DNA of 64,000 bases, taken from the NCBI RefSeq assembly GCF_003259315.1, contig NZ_QLLT01000016.1, positions 131,562 through 195,561 of the forward strand, written 5' to 3'. The translations under genes were made by a program, and so were the position numbers. The DNA is from Kitasatospora sp. SolWspMP-SS2h. Its GTDB lineage: Bacteria > Actinomycetota > Actinomycetes > Streptomycetales > Streptomycetaceae. Of this stretch, positions 14,628 to 22,938 are shown piece by piece (the stretch's first letter is position 1; every line of letters begins with the position of its first letter). The notes under the pieces were generated by a model, which was not told where the DNA came from, searched no databases, and was given only the letters and a program-made list of their open reading frames with translations.

Positions 14628-17600
14628 GTGAGTTCTCCCGTAGCCCCGCAGCCCGCCCCCACGTTCGCGGAGCTGGCCGCCCGGCTGCCCGGCGTGATGC
14701 TGCGCGACGCGCAGCGCCTCGGCCGCCGCCTGGAGGGCACCCGCAAGGTCAGGTCGGCCGAGGGCCGGCAGCAGGTGCTGACCGAGCTGGCCTCCGACTT
14801 CGACCGCTCCGAGTCCCGGGTGGCCGCCCGCCGGGCGGCGGTGCCGGTGATCCGGTACCCGCAGGAGCTGCCGGTCGCGCAGAAGAAGGACGAGATCCTG
14901 GCCGCCGTCCGCGACCACCAGGTGGTGATCGTGGCGGGCGAGACCGGCTCCGGCAAGACCACCCAGATCCCGAAGGTCTGCCTGGAGCTGGGCCGCGGCG
15001 TCCAGGGCCTGATCGGCCACACCCAGCCGCGCCGGATCGCCGCCCGCACGGTCGCCGAGCGGGTCGCCGAGGAGCTGGACACCCCGCTGGGCGGGGCGGT
15101 CGGCTGGAAGGTCCGGTTCACCGACCAGGCCGGCCAGGACACCCTGGTGAAGCTGATGACGGACGGCATCCTACTGGCCGAGATCCAGACCGACCGGGAC
15201 CTGCGCCAGTACGACACCCTGATCATCGACGAGGCGCACGAGCGCAGCCTGAACATCGACTTCCTGCTCGGCTACCTCAAGCAGCTGCTGCCCCGCCGCC
15301 CCGACCTCAAGGTGGTCATCACCTCCGCCACCATCGACCCGGAGCGCTTCGCGGCGCACTTCGACGGCGCCCCGATCATCGAGGTCTCCGGCCGCACCTA
15401 CCCGGTCGAGGTCCGCTACCGGCCCCTCGTGGAGGACGACGAGCCGGACTCCGACGACGCGGACGACAACGACCGGGACCGCGACCGGGACCAGATCCAG
15501 GGCATCTGCGACGCCGTCGAGGAGCTCCAGGCCGAGGGGCCCGGCGACATCCTGGTGTTCCTCTCCGGCGAGCGCGAGATCCGCGACACCGCCGACGCGC
15601 TGACCAAGCTGAGACTCCGGTCCACCGAGGTCCTGCCGCTCTACGCCCGGCTCTCCTCGGCCGAGCAGCACCGGGTCTTCCAGCGCTCCTCGCAGCGCCG
15701 GGTGGTGCTGGCCACCAACGTCGCCGAGACCTCGCTGACCGTCCCCGGCATCAAGTACGTGATCGACCCGGGCACCGCCCGGATCTCCCGCTACAGCCAC
15801 CGCACCAAGGTGCAGCGGCTGCCGATCGAGGCGGTCAGCCAGGCCAGCGCCAACCAGCGCAAGGGCCGCTGCGGCCGCACCTCGGACGGCATCTGCATCC
15901 GGCTGTACTCGGAGGAGGACTTCCTCTCCCGCCCCGAGTTCACCGACGCCGAGATCCTGCGCACCAACCTGGCCTCGGTGATCCTGCAGATGACCGCGGC
16001 CGGCCTGGGCGACATCGCCGCCTTCCCGTTCCTCGACCCGCCGGACTCCCGGAACATCAAGGACGGCGTCAACCTGCTGCACGAGCTGGGCGCCCTCGAC
16101 CCGGAGGAGAAGGACCACCGCAAGCGGCTGACCGAGCTGGGCCGCAAGCTCGCCCAGCTCCCGGTCGACCCGCGGATGGCCCGGATGGTGCTGGAGGCCG
16201 ACCGCCTCGGCTGCGTCCGCGACGTGATGGTGATCGCCGCCGCGCTCTCCATCCAGGACCCGCGCGAGCGCCCGGCCGAGAAGCGCCAGGCCGCCGACGA
16301 ACGGCACCGCCGCTTCCAGTCGGAGACCTCCGACTTCCTGTCCTACCTGTCGATCTGGCGCTACGTGCGGGAGCAGCAGAAGGAGCTGTCCTCCTCGGCG
16401 TTCCGCCGGATGTGCAAGTCCGAGTTCCTCAACTACCTGCGGATACGGGAGTGGCAGGACGTCTACGTCCAGCTGCGCACCATCGCCAAGCAGCTCGGCG
16501 TGACCATCGACGAGCCCCTCGACGACGCCGAGCCGGACGCGGACCGGATCCACCAGGCGCTGCTGTCGGGCCTGCTCTCCCACCTGGGCCTGTTCGACGC
16601 GGAGAAGCGCGAGTACGCGGGCGCCCGCGGCGCCCGGTTCGCGGTGTTCCCGGGCTCGGGGCTGTTCAAGAAGCCGCCGCGCTGGGTGATGTCGGCCGAG
16701 CTGGTGGAGACCTCCCGGCTGTGGGCGCGGATCAACGCGAAGATCGAGCCGGAGTGGGTGGAGCCGCTGGCGGCGCACCTGATCAAGCGCAGCTACAGCG
16801 AGCCGCACTGGGAGAAGAAGGCCGGCGCGGTGCTGGCGTACGAGAAGGTCACGCTGTACGGCCTGCCGGTCGTCGCCCAGCGGAAGGTCAACTACGGCCG
16901 GATCGACCCCCAGCTGTGCCGGGAGCTGTTCATCCGCTCGGCGCTGGTGGAGGGCGACTGGGAGACCCACCACCGGTTCTTCGCGGAGAACCGCAAGCTG
17001 CTCGACGAGGTCGAGGAGCTGGAGAACCGGGCCCGCCGCCGGGACATCCTGGTGGACGACCAGACCCTGTTCGACTTCTACGACGCCCGGCTGCCCGAGG
17101 ACGTGGTCTCCGGGCGGCACTTCGACGCCTGGTGGAAGAAGGCCCGCCGCGAGCAGCCCGACCTGCTCAACTTCGAGAAGTCGATGCTGATCAACGACTC
17201 GGCGGACGGCGTCACCGAGGCCGACTACCCGGACTTCTGGCAGCAGGGCAAGCTGCGCCTCCCGCTGACGTACCAGTTCGAGCCGGGCAGCGACGCGGAC
17301 GGCGTGACGGTGCACATCCCGCTGGCGGTGCTCAACCAGGTGGTGTCGGAGGGCTTCGACTGGCAGATCCCGGGCCTGCGCGCCGAGCTGGTGACGGCCT
17401 GGATCCGCTCGCTGCCGAAGGCGGTGCGCCGCAACTTCGTCCCGGCCCCGGACTACGCCCGGGCCGCGATGCGCGAACTGACCGACCGGCAGGAGCCGTT
17501 GCTGCCGACGCTGGAGCGGGTGCTGCACCGGATGTCGGGCCTGCCGGTCCCGCCGGAGGCGTGGGACGAGGAGCGCGTCCCGGACCACCTGAAGGTGACC

Positions 17601-18599
17601 TTCCGGGTGGTGGACGGCAAGCGGAAGCTCGCCGAGTCCAAGGACCTGGAGGAGCTGCGGCTCGCGCTCCGGCCGAAGCTGTCCGCGACGCTCTCCAGCG
17701 CCGCCTCCGGCCGGGGCATCGAGCGCACCGGCCTGACCGCCTGGCCGGATGACCTGCCGGTCCTCCAGCGCACCTTCGAGCAGCGTTCCCGGGGCCACTC
17801 GCTGCGCGCCTACCCGGCGCTGGTGGACGAGGGCGCCTCGGTGGGCATCAAGCTGTTCGACACCCCGGAGGCCCAGCAGCGGGCGATGTGGGCGGGCACC
17901 CGCCGGCTGCTGATGCTCCGGGTGAACTCCCCGGCCAAGTCGATCCAGGGCCGGCTGGGCAACCAGGCCAAGCTCGCCCTGTCGTACAACCCGCACGGGT
18001 CGGTCCCGGCCCTGTTCGAGGACGTCGTGGCGGCGGCGACCGACCGCCTGATGGAGCTCAACGGCGGGGTGGTCTGGGAGGCGGAGGCGTTCGGGGCGCT
18101 GTACGACAAGGTCCGGGCGGACCTGTACGAGCTGTCGGCGGACACCACGCTGAAGACGGCGTCGGCGCTGATCGCCTTCCACAAGGCGTCGACCCGGCTG
18201 AAGTCGGTCTCCAGCCCGGTGCTGCTGTCCGCGGTGAACGACGTCCGGCTGCACCTGGCCTCGCTGGTGCACCCGGGCTTCGTGGCCGACACCGGCTGGC
18301 AGCGGCTGGGCGACCTGAAGCGCTACCTGCTGGCGGTGGACCGCCGCCTGGAGGCGCTGCCCAACCACCCGCAGCGGGACCTGCAGAACCTGGTGAAGGT
18401 CCAGGCGGTGCAGCAGGCGTACGGGGAGCTGCTGGCGCAGGTGCCGGCGGGCCGGGAGCCGTCGCCGGAGATCAGGGCGGTGCGCTGGATGATCGAGGAG
18501 CTGCGGGTGAGCTTCTTCGCCCAGGGGTTGGGCACGCCGAGCCCGGTGTCGGAGAAGCGCATCCTCAAGGCGATGGAGGCCGCCGCGGCGACCCTCTGA
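14628..18599 (+). CDS. hrpA: ATP-dependent RNA helicase HrpA
   Basis: The 1323-residue protein is a full-length DEAH/RHA helicase of the HrpA type (E. coli HrpA is about 1300 residues). It has P-loop GETGSGKTT (104-112), DEAH (201-204), SAT in VITSATID, and the motif VI region QRKGRCGRTSDG. The winged-helix/OB segments and a long C-terminal DUF3418-type region follow. HrpA acts in RNA processing and, in E. coli, rescues stalled or collided ribosomes. GTG 14628 is chosen because AGAGGG lies 9 bases upstream. ATG 14619 directly abuts that site and the farther ATG at 14565 has none. A hairpin terminator follows at 18611. Confidence 0.92.
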   Translation: MSSPVAPQPAPTFAELAARLPGVMLRDAQRLGRRLEGTRKVRSAEGRQQVLTELASDFDRSESRVAARRAAVPVIRYPQELPVAQKKDEILAAVRDHQVVIVAGETGSGKTTQIPKVCLELGRGVQGLIGHTQPRRIAARTVAERVAEELDTPLGGAVGWKVRFTDQAGQDTLVKLMTDGILLAEIQTDRDLRQYDTLIIDEAHERSLNIDFLLGYLKQLLPRRPDLKVVITSATIDPERFAAHFDGAPIIEVSGRTYPVEVRYRPLVEDDEPDSDDADDNDRDRDRDQIQGICDAVEELQAEGPGDILVFLSGEREIRDTADALTKLRLRSTEVLPLYARLSSAEQHRVFQRSSQRRVVLATNVAETSLTVPGIKYVIDPGTARISRYSHRTKVQRLPIEAVSQASANQRKGRCGRTSDGICIRLYSEEDFLSRPEFTDAEILRTNLASVILQMTAAGLGDIAAFPFLDPPDSRNIKDGVNLLHELGALDPEEKDHRKRLTELGRKLAQLPVDPRMARMVLEADRLGCVRDVMVIAAALSIQDPRERPAEKRQAADERHRRFQSETSDFLSYLSIWRYVREQQKELSSSAFRRMCKSEFLNYLRIREWQDVYVQLRTIAKQLGVTIDEPLDDAEPDADRIHQALLSGLLSHLGLFDAEKREYAGARGARFAVFPGSGLFKKPPRWVMSAELVETSRLWARINAKIEPEWVEPLAAHLIKRSYSEPHWEKKAGAVLAYEKVTLYGLPVVAQRKVNYGRIDPQLCRELFIRSALVEGDWETHHRFFAENRKLLDEVEELENRARRRDILVDDQTLFDFYDARLPEDVVSGRHFDAWWKKARREQPDLLNFEKSMLINDSADGVTEADYPDFWQQGKLRLPLTYQFEPGSDADGVTVHIPLAVLNQVVSEGFDWQIPGLRAELVTAWIRSLPKAVRRNFVPAPDYARAAMRELTDRQEPLLPTLERVLHRMSGLPVPPEAWDEERVPDHLKVTFRVVDGKRKLAESKDLEELRLALRPKLSATLSSAASGRGIERTGLTAWPDDLPVLQRTFEQRSRGHSLRAYPALVDEGASVGIKLFDTPEAQQRAMWAGTRRLLMLRVNSPAKSIQGRLGNQAKLALSYNPHGSVPALFEDVVAAATDRLMELNGGVVWEAEAFGALYDKVRADLYELSADTTLKTASALIAFHKASTRLKSVSSPVLLSAVNDVRLHLASLVHPGFVADTGWQRLGDLKRYLLAVDRRLEALPNHPQRDLQNLVKVQAVQQAYGELLAQVPAGREPSPEIRAVRWMIEELRVSFFAQGLGTPSPVSEKRILKAMEAAAATL

Positions 18600-18610
18600 G
18601 GCGGGTCGGG

Positions 18611-18640
18611 AGCCGGCTCCGGGGGCCCTCGGAGCCGGTT
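18611..18640 (+). terminator. Hairpin terminator after hrpA
   Basis: AGCCGGCTCCG (18611-18621) pairs with CGGAGCCGGTT (18630-18640), 12 bases after the hrpA stop. Confidence 0.7.
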
Positions 18641-18715
18641 CGACCTGGGGGGTCGCCATGCAGTACAGTCTGTCTTGTTCGCAGGCGAGAGCAGGCGGGC
18701 AAGGATCAGAACACT

Positions 18716-18789
18716 GGTCCCGTGGAGCAGTTGGTTAGCTCGCCACCCTGTCAAGGTGGAGGTCGCGGGTTCAAGTCCCGTCGGGATCG
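18716..18789 (+). tRNA. tRNA-Asp(GTC)
   Basis: A complete 74-base cloverleaf is present. The acceptor stem is GGTCCCG (18716-18722) with CGGGATC (18782-18788) and discriminator G18789. The anticodon loop is CTGTCAA with anticodon GTC, and the T-arm is GCGGG-TTCAAGT-CCCGT. CCA is not fully encoded (CA follows). It is transcribed with hrpA's direction and ends at its own terminator. Confidence 0.97.
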
Positions 18790-18798
18790 CAGTAGCGT

Positions 18799-18828
18799 AA
18801 GGCCCGGAACCGTATGGTTCCGGGCCTT
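18799..18828 (+). terminator. Terminator after tRNA-Asp
   Basis: A perfect 13-base stem (AAGGCCCGGAACC, 18799-18811, with 18816-18828) closes a GTAT loop ten bases after the tRNA. Confidence 0.88.
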
Positions 18829-19088
18829 ATCGCGTTTCCGGAGCCCGGCGCAAGGCGCACGACTGTGACGACCGTCACTGAACGGCTTTTGAGATGCCAC
18901 TTCGGGAGCATCTCCACAAAGCGCCCTGATTTAATATATAAAATTGCACTGCCTTTCCGGGCTACGCCCCCCCTGCGATGATCATCCGAAAGGGAATGCC
19001 GGATTCCGCCCGGCACCCCTTCCGGAGCACCCGCACCCCCTCCCCCGCCCGCCCCACGGACCGGCCCCGGACACGCCGGAGGGCCGCC

Positions 19089-19114
19089 CCTTCCGACCCG
19101 GCGGAGTCGGAAGG
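19089..19114 (-). terminator. bldC downstream hairpin, distal
   Basis: CCTTCCGAC (19089-19097) pairs with GTCGGAAGG (19106-19114). The loop region CCGGCGGA is identical to that of the hairpin at 19141. Confidence 0.6.
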
Positions 19115-19140
19115 CGGCGGCCCTCAAGCTGTCGGTCGCG

Positions 19141-19162
19141 CCCCGACCCGGCGGAGTCGGGG
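19141..19162 (-). terminator. bldC downstream hairpin, proximal
   Basis: CCCCGAC (19141-19147) pairs with GTCGGGG (19156-19162), 23 bases past the bldC stop. It is probably the main terminator, with the 19089 hairpin as a second one. Confidence 0.65.
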
Positions 19163-19185
19163 GGCTGCCGGTACGAACGGGGGGA

Positions 19186-19392
19186 TCAGACCTCGGTGCG
19201 CTGGGCCGGAATACCGGCCAGCAGGGCACGCACCTCCGCCTCGCGGTAGCGGCGGTGGCCGCCGAGAGTCCGGATCGACGTGAGCTTGCCTGCCTTGGCC
19301 CAGCGGGTCACGGTCTTCGGGTCCACACGAAACATCGTGGCGACCTCTGCCGGCGTCAGCAGGGGCTCGGCGTCAGGGGTACGAGCGGTCAT
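19186..19392 (-). CDS. bldC: Developmental regulator BldC
   Basis: The 68-residue protein is a near-perfect match to streptomycete BldC, a small MerR-like winged-helix protein with no effector domain. The DNA-binding core LLTPAEVATMFRVDPKTVTRWAKAGKL and the wing SIRTLGGHRRYREAEVRALL are intact. BldC binds as head-to-tail oligomers on direct repeats and delays entry into sporulation. The ATG follows GAGGAGG. Neighbours vdh, DUF3073, purM and purF are the conserved streptomycete context. Its 529-base upstream region is gene-free and holds palindromes that may be regulatory. Confidence 0.97.
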   Translation of the reverse strand: MTARTPDAEPLLTPAEVATMFRVDPKTVTRWAKAGKLTSIRTLGGHRRYREAEVRALLAGIPAQRTEV

Positions 19393-19921
19393 GAGCGGCC
19401 TCCTCGGGAGAACCGAACCAGGGCGGTTCTATCCTTCAAATTCTGCACCTTGGCCCCCGATGCCCGAAATGGCACGGACGGGCCGAGTCGGTTATAGGAC
19501 GAACGGCTTGTCCTGGTGTCTACAACTACACCATCCGTCCAGCCCCATCGGCCAAACCGCCAAAATTGACCCCTCACGGGTTCAAGAGCGACGGAAGGCC
19601 CCGGACCACCCCATAGCGGACAGTCACGCAGCGGTGACGTCCGGTCACGGTGCGGCACGCCTGAGTGAGCTTGGGCTGGTTGTCCCATTTTGGCATATAG
19701 GTCTGAGTTCGCGTCAACGGTGAGTAGTATCACGTTCCGTGGGGATTGACCCGATCCGGGACCATGGTCCCGGTAACCGCGCCAATGGTATGGACCATCC
19801 TCCCTTGGACGCCGGAGTTCGGCCAGAGGCAATTTTCTGACGCCCCGTCACCTCCCCCGTCCGCCCCGCGCCCACACCGTCCCCGCGCCACCCGGACCCG
19901 CCCGAACCCGCCCGGACCCGC
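19393..19921. promoter_or_regulatory. Long gene-free region upstream of bldC
   Basis: No gene is supported. Bases 19430-19720 are less GC-rich than the surroundings and probably contain the bldC promoter(s). An inverted repeat TGGTGT/ACACCA lies at 19514-19519 and 19528-19533. A perfect 18-base palindrome CCGGGACCATGGTCCCGG is at 19756-19773, and ATGGT-ATGG-ACCAT is at 19785-19798. Transcription-factor binding here is inferred from symmetry only. Confidence 0.5.
19756..19773. promoter_or_regulatory. 18-base perfect palindrome
   Basis: CCGGGACCATGGTCCCGG is fully self-complementary, with a second inverted repeat (ATGGT/ACCAT) 12 bases downstream sharing the GGACCAT half-site. It is a candidate operator for a dimeric regulator, about 365 bases upstream of bldC and 150 bases beyond the end of the next gene. 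Confidence 0.45.
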
Positions 19922-20860
19922 TCAGGACGCCTGCCGCAGCGCCAGCACCCGCCGCCAGCGCGCCGTCAGCTCCTCGTAGGCCCGCAGCGCCGCCGCGGTG
20001 TCCCCGGCCCGCAGGGCGCCCAGCCCGTCCGCCAGTTCGCCCACCGAACGCTCCTCGGCCAGCGCCCGCGGACCCAGCAGCCGGGCCAGGCCGCCGTAGT
20101 CCAGCTCGACCAGCGAGCGCGGGTGGAACTCCTCCAGCCAGCGCCCGACCTCCTCCGCGCCGTCCGCCAGCGGCCCGCCCGGCGCCCGCCCCCGGCCTTC
20201 GGCCGGGGACGCCCCCTTCCGCAGCAGCCGGTAGGCCCGGGCCACCCGGCGGCGGGCCTGCACCATCGGCGTCAGGTAGAACAGCGCGGCCGGCTCCGGC
20301 CGCTCGCCCTCCCCCGACGAGCCGTACTCCCCCGCCGGCACGTGCCGGCGGTCCTCCTCGCCGAACGGCAGGAACCAGCGCAGCGGCACCTCCCAGCGGC
20401 TGGAGGCGATCCACGGCCGGGCGTCGGGGTGCTCCTGCTGCCACCGCGCCCGGTCCGCCTCCGCGGCCGTCCGCAGGGCCGGCGGCAGCACGGTGTCCAC
20501 CAGGTGCGCGGGCAGCGTCCGCTGCAGCTCCTGGAGCGCCAGCCAGCTGCGCAGCCGGGTCGTCCAGGGGCAGACGTAGACCACCCCGTCCAGCGCCCGC
20601 ACGAAGGCCCGCCCGTCCTCCCGGGCGGGCAGCGGACGGGGCGTCAGGGCCGCCAGGCCCGCCAGCGCGGCCCGCTGCTCGGCCAGCGCCGCCGCGGTCA
20701 CCGGCCGCCCCGGCCCCTCGGCGTCGGGGCCGTGCTCGGCGGCGTACGCCTGCCAGCGGGCGCGGTCGGGCTCGGGGAAGGCGGCCAGCGGCTCGTAGAC
20801 CCGCAGCTGCGCGGTGTACGGAGGAAGCACGGTCGTGCGCCAGACGGTCACGCCCGGCAT
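19922..20860 (-). CDS. Conserved hypothetical protein next to bldC/vdh
   Basis: I do not recognise a functional family. The 312-residue product is soluble, Arg/Ala/Glu-rich and largely helical. Conserved-looking segments are VTVWRTTVLPPYTAQLRVYEPL at the start, VYVCPWTTRLRSWLALQELQ and SSRWEVPLRWFLPFGEEDR in the middle, and LFYLTPMVQARRRVARAYRLLR. A helical tail resembling a TPR-like repeat ends it. A gene of this type occupies the same place between bldC and vdh in other streptomycetes. It is divergent from vdh, with 162 bases between the starts. Confidence 0.8.
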   Translation of the reverse strand: MPGVTVWRTTVLPPYTAQLRVYEPLAAFPEPDRARWQAYAAEHGPDAEGPGRPVTAAALAEQRAALAGLAALTPRPLPAREDGRAFVRALDGVVYVCPWTTRLRSWLALQELQRTLPAHLVDTVLPPALRTAAEADRARWQQEHPDARPWIASSRWEVPLRWFLPFGEEDRRHVPAGEYGSSGEGERPEPAALFYLTPMVQARRRVARAYRLLRKGASPAEGRGRAPGGPLADGAEEVGRWLEEFHPRSLVELDYGGLARLLGPRALAEERSVGELADGLGALRAGDTAAALRAYEELTARWRRVLALRQAS

Positions 20861-21022
20861 CGTCGCACGCGCCCGCGGGAACCGTCAGGGTGTCGCGGGG
20901 ACGGCTTCGGTCGTTGTCCTCCGGGGGCCCCCGAAGGGCGGATTCGAAGGTGTTCCCGAGACTAGGCTTCCACTCAGACGCCCGCACCACCGCCGCGGGC
21001 CATCCTTACTGGAGTCACCACC

Positions 21023-22165
21023 GTGACCGACGTACACACCACGCACACCGCACCAGGCGTGCTGAGCCGGGTCTTCGGCACCGACCGGGACGGCGAGGGG
21101 CACGAGCAGGTCGTGCTCTGCCACGACCGCTCCTCCGGCCTCAAGGCGATCATCGCCATCCACTCCACCGCCCTCGGCCCGGCCCTGGGCGGCACCCGCT
21201 TCTTCCCGTACGGCACCGAGGAGGAGGCGCTCCAGGACGCGCTGAACCTCTCCCGCGGGATGAGCTACAAGAACGCCCTCGCCGGGCTCGACCTCGGCGG
21301 CGGCAAGGCCGTGATCATCGGTGATCCCGAGAAGGTCAAGAACGAGGCGCTGCTGCGCGCCTACGGGCGCTTCGTGCAGTCCCTGCGCGGCCGCTACATC
21401 ACCGCCTGCGACGTGGGCACCTACGTGCGGGACATGGACGTGGTGGCCCGGGAGACCGAGTTCGTCACCGGCCGCTCGCCCGAGCACGGCGGCGCCGGCG
21501 ACTCCTCGATCCTGACCGCCTTCGGCGTCTTCCAGGGCATGCGCGCCTCGGCCCGGGCCCGCTGGGGCCGGCCCACCCTGCGCGGCAAGCGGGTCGGCGT
21601 GGCCGGCGTCGGCAAGGTCGGCCACCACCTGGTGGGCCACCTGGTCGCGGACGGCGCCACCGTGGTCGTCACCGACGTCTCCGAGGCCGCCGTGAACCGG
21701 GTCCGGGCCACCCACCCGGAGGTCGAGGTGGTGGCCGACGCCGGCGCCCTGCTGGCCTCCGCGCTGGACGTCTACGCCCCCTGCGCGCTCGGCGGCGCGC
21801 TCACCGACGACACCGTCGCCGCGCTGGGCGCGGCCGGCACCGCGGTCGTCTGCGGCGCGGCCAACAACCAGCTCTCCCACCCGGGCGTCGAGAAGGACCT
21901 CGCCGACCGCGGCATCCTGTACGCGCCCGACTACCTGGTGAACTCCGGCGGCGTGATCCAGGTCGCCGACGAGATCGAGGGCTTCAACTTCGACCGGGCC
22001 AAGACCAAGGCGACGGGGATCTTCGACACCGCCCTGGAGATCTTCACCCGGGCCGCCGCCGACGGCGTCCCGCCCGCGGTGGCCGCCGACCGGCTCGCCG
22101 AGAAGCGGATGCGGGAGATCAGCGCGCTGCGCTCGGTGCTGCTCCCGAAGGCCCGCCGGGGCTGA
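21023..22165 (+). CDS. vdh: Valine/leucine/phenylalanine dehydrogenase
   Basis: The 380-residue enzyme belongs to the Glu/Leu/Phe/Val dehydrogenase family and oxidatively deaminates branched-chain amino acids with NAD+. It feeds acyl-CoA precursors to polyketides and fatty acids. The catalytic region YKNALAGLDLGGGKAVI carries the glycine-rich lysine motif. The Rossmann fold shows VAGVGKVGHHLVGHL, and CGAANNQL and DYLVNSGGVIQVADE are present. The GTG start follows GGAG. Position beside bldC matches streptomycete vdh. A 12-base-stem hairpin terminator follows. Confidence 0.93.
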   Translation: MTDVHTTHTAPGVLSRVFGTDRDGEGHEQVVLCHDRSSGLKAIIAIHSTALGPALGGTRFFPYGTEEEALQDALNLSRGMSYKNALAGLDLGGGKAVIIGDPEKVKNEALLRAYGRFVQSLRGRYITACDVGTYVRDMDVVARETEFVTGRSPEHGGAGDSSILTAFGVFQGMRASARARWGRPTLRGKRVGVAGVGKVGHHLVGHLVADGATVVVTDVSEAAVNRVRATHPEVEVVADAGALLASALDVYAPCALGGALTDDTVAALGAAGTAVVCGAANNQLSHPGVEKDLADRGILYAPDYLVNSGGVIQVADEIEGFNFDRAKTKATGIFDTALEIFTRAAADGVPPAVAADRLAEKRMREISALRSVLLPKARRG

Positions 22166-22181
22166 CCCGGACCGCCCGTGC

Positions 22182-22211
22182 GCGCGGGGCCGGCGCCGCC
22201 CGGCCCCGCGC
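22182..22211 (+). terminator. Terminator after vdh
   Basis: GCGCGGGGCCGG (22182-22193) pairs perfectly with 22200-22211 around a six-base loop, 17 bases past the stop. Confidence 0.75.
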
Positions 22212-22536
22212 ATCACGATGTGGAACCGGATTCTCAGTCCGTCCCCCGATCGGGCGATACCGCGCCCCCTTCGGGGGATAATCTCTGCAGGAACGACGGG
22301 ACCGGCCCTGGGTCGGACAGCCTGCGAAAGCCCCGTAATTCCCCTCTGACCTGGGCGGACCTGGTTCGGGGGAGTTCGGGTGCGCGCCACGTCACACCGG
22401 CGACGTACCGTCCGGCGGCGGAAACAGGTACCGTTAATGCTCCAAGGGACGGTCTCCCACTTCGGGCGGGCCGGACCTGATCATCAACACGTGTCAGACT
22501 CGGGGCCGTGAGCCCCACCGTTGAGGGGGTCGACCC
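22212..22536. other. Leader/promoter region of the DUF3073 gene
   Basis: No gene is supported in these 325 bases. The stretch has several AT-richer patches (for example around 22276 and 22432) that could be promoter elements. No known riboswitch pattern was recognised. The ribosome site GAGGGGG lies just before the ATG at 22537. Confidence 0.4.
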
Positions 22537-22773
22537 ATGGGGCGCGGCCGGGCCAAGGCCAAGCAGACGAAGGTCGCCCGCGAGCTGAAGTACAACAGCG
22601 GCGGGTTCGACGCAAACCGTCTGTCGAATGAGCTGGGTGTATCTCCGTCGACCGCGATCGAGCCTGAGCCGATCGAGGACGACGACGAGGACGACCCCTA
22701 CGCGGCGTACGCGGACAAGTACAACCACGACGACGAGGAAGAGGACACCCCTCCGGCTCGTCGTCGCGCGTAA
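22537..22773 (+). CDS. DUF3073 domain protein
   Basis: The 78-residue protein begins MGRGRAKAKQTKVARELKYNSGGFDANRLSNELG, the signature of the actinobacterial DUF3073 family. An acidic tail (EDDDEDDPYAAYADKYNHDDEEE) and a basic end (PPARRRA) follow. The basic head and acidic tail suggest a nucleic-acid-associated or chaperone-like protein, but the role is unknown. It conservedly neighbours purM in streptomycetes, which convergently ends 166 bases away. Confidence 0.93.
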   Translation: MGRGRAKAKQTKVARELKYNSGGFDANRLSNELGVSPSTAIEPEPIEDDDEDDPYAAYADKYNHDDEEEDTPPARRRA

Positions 22774-22891
22774 CGCCCTCCGACCCGGCCGGTCCGAGCG
22801 CTCCCCGTGAGCGCCGGGCCGGTTTTCGGCGTCCCGCCGCGGCGCACCGAGGCGGCAGGGCGCCGCGGCGCGGGGCGGGCAGGGCGTGCGA

Positions 22892-22924
22892 AGGGGCCCC
22901 ACCGCGGCGTGCGGCGGGGCCCCT
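22892..22924. terminator. Convergent terminator, DUF3073 / purM
   Basis: AGGGGCCCCACCGC (22892-22905) pairs with 22911-22924 with one mismatch. It lies 14 bases past the purM stop and can serve both strands. Confidence 0.7.
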
Positions 22925-22938
22925 CACCGTGCCTCGGG

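Larger units (their letters stand above)
18829..19185. other. Gene-free stretch between tRNA-Asp and bldC
   Basis: No gene is supported. Contents are a small inverted repeat GTGAC/GTCAC (18865-18869 and 18874-18878), a hairpin GAGATGC/GCATCTC (18891-18897 and 18908-18914), and an AT-only run at about 18929-18943 (TTTAATATATAAAATT) that is very unusual for this genome. Two bldC-side hairpins at 19089-19114 and 19141-19162 complete it. Confidence 0.6.

Noticed and set aside
15171..18659. A 1162-residue minus-strand open frame opposite hrpA
   Set aside because: It mirrors HrpA codons and is Arg/Leu/Val/Gly-rich without domains. HrpA on the other strand has all helicase motifs.
22212..22536. A riboswitch upstream of the DUF3073 gene
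   Set aside because: No known aptamer pattern (ydaO, cobalamin, purine and others) could be recognised by eye. A covariance search would be needed.
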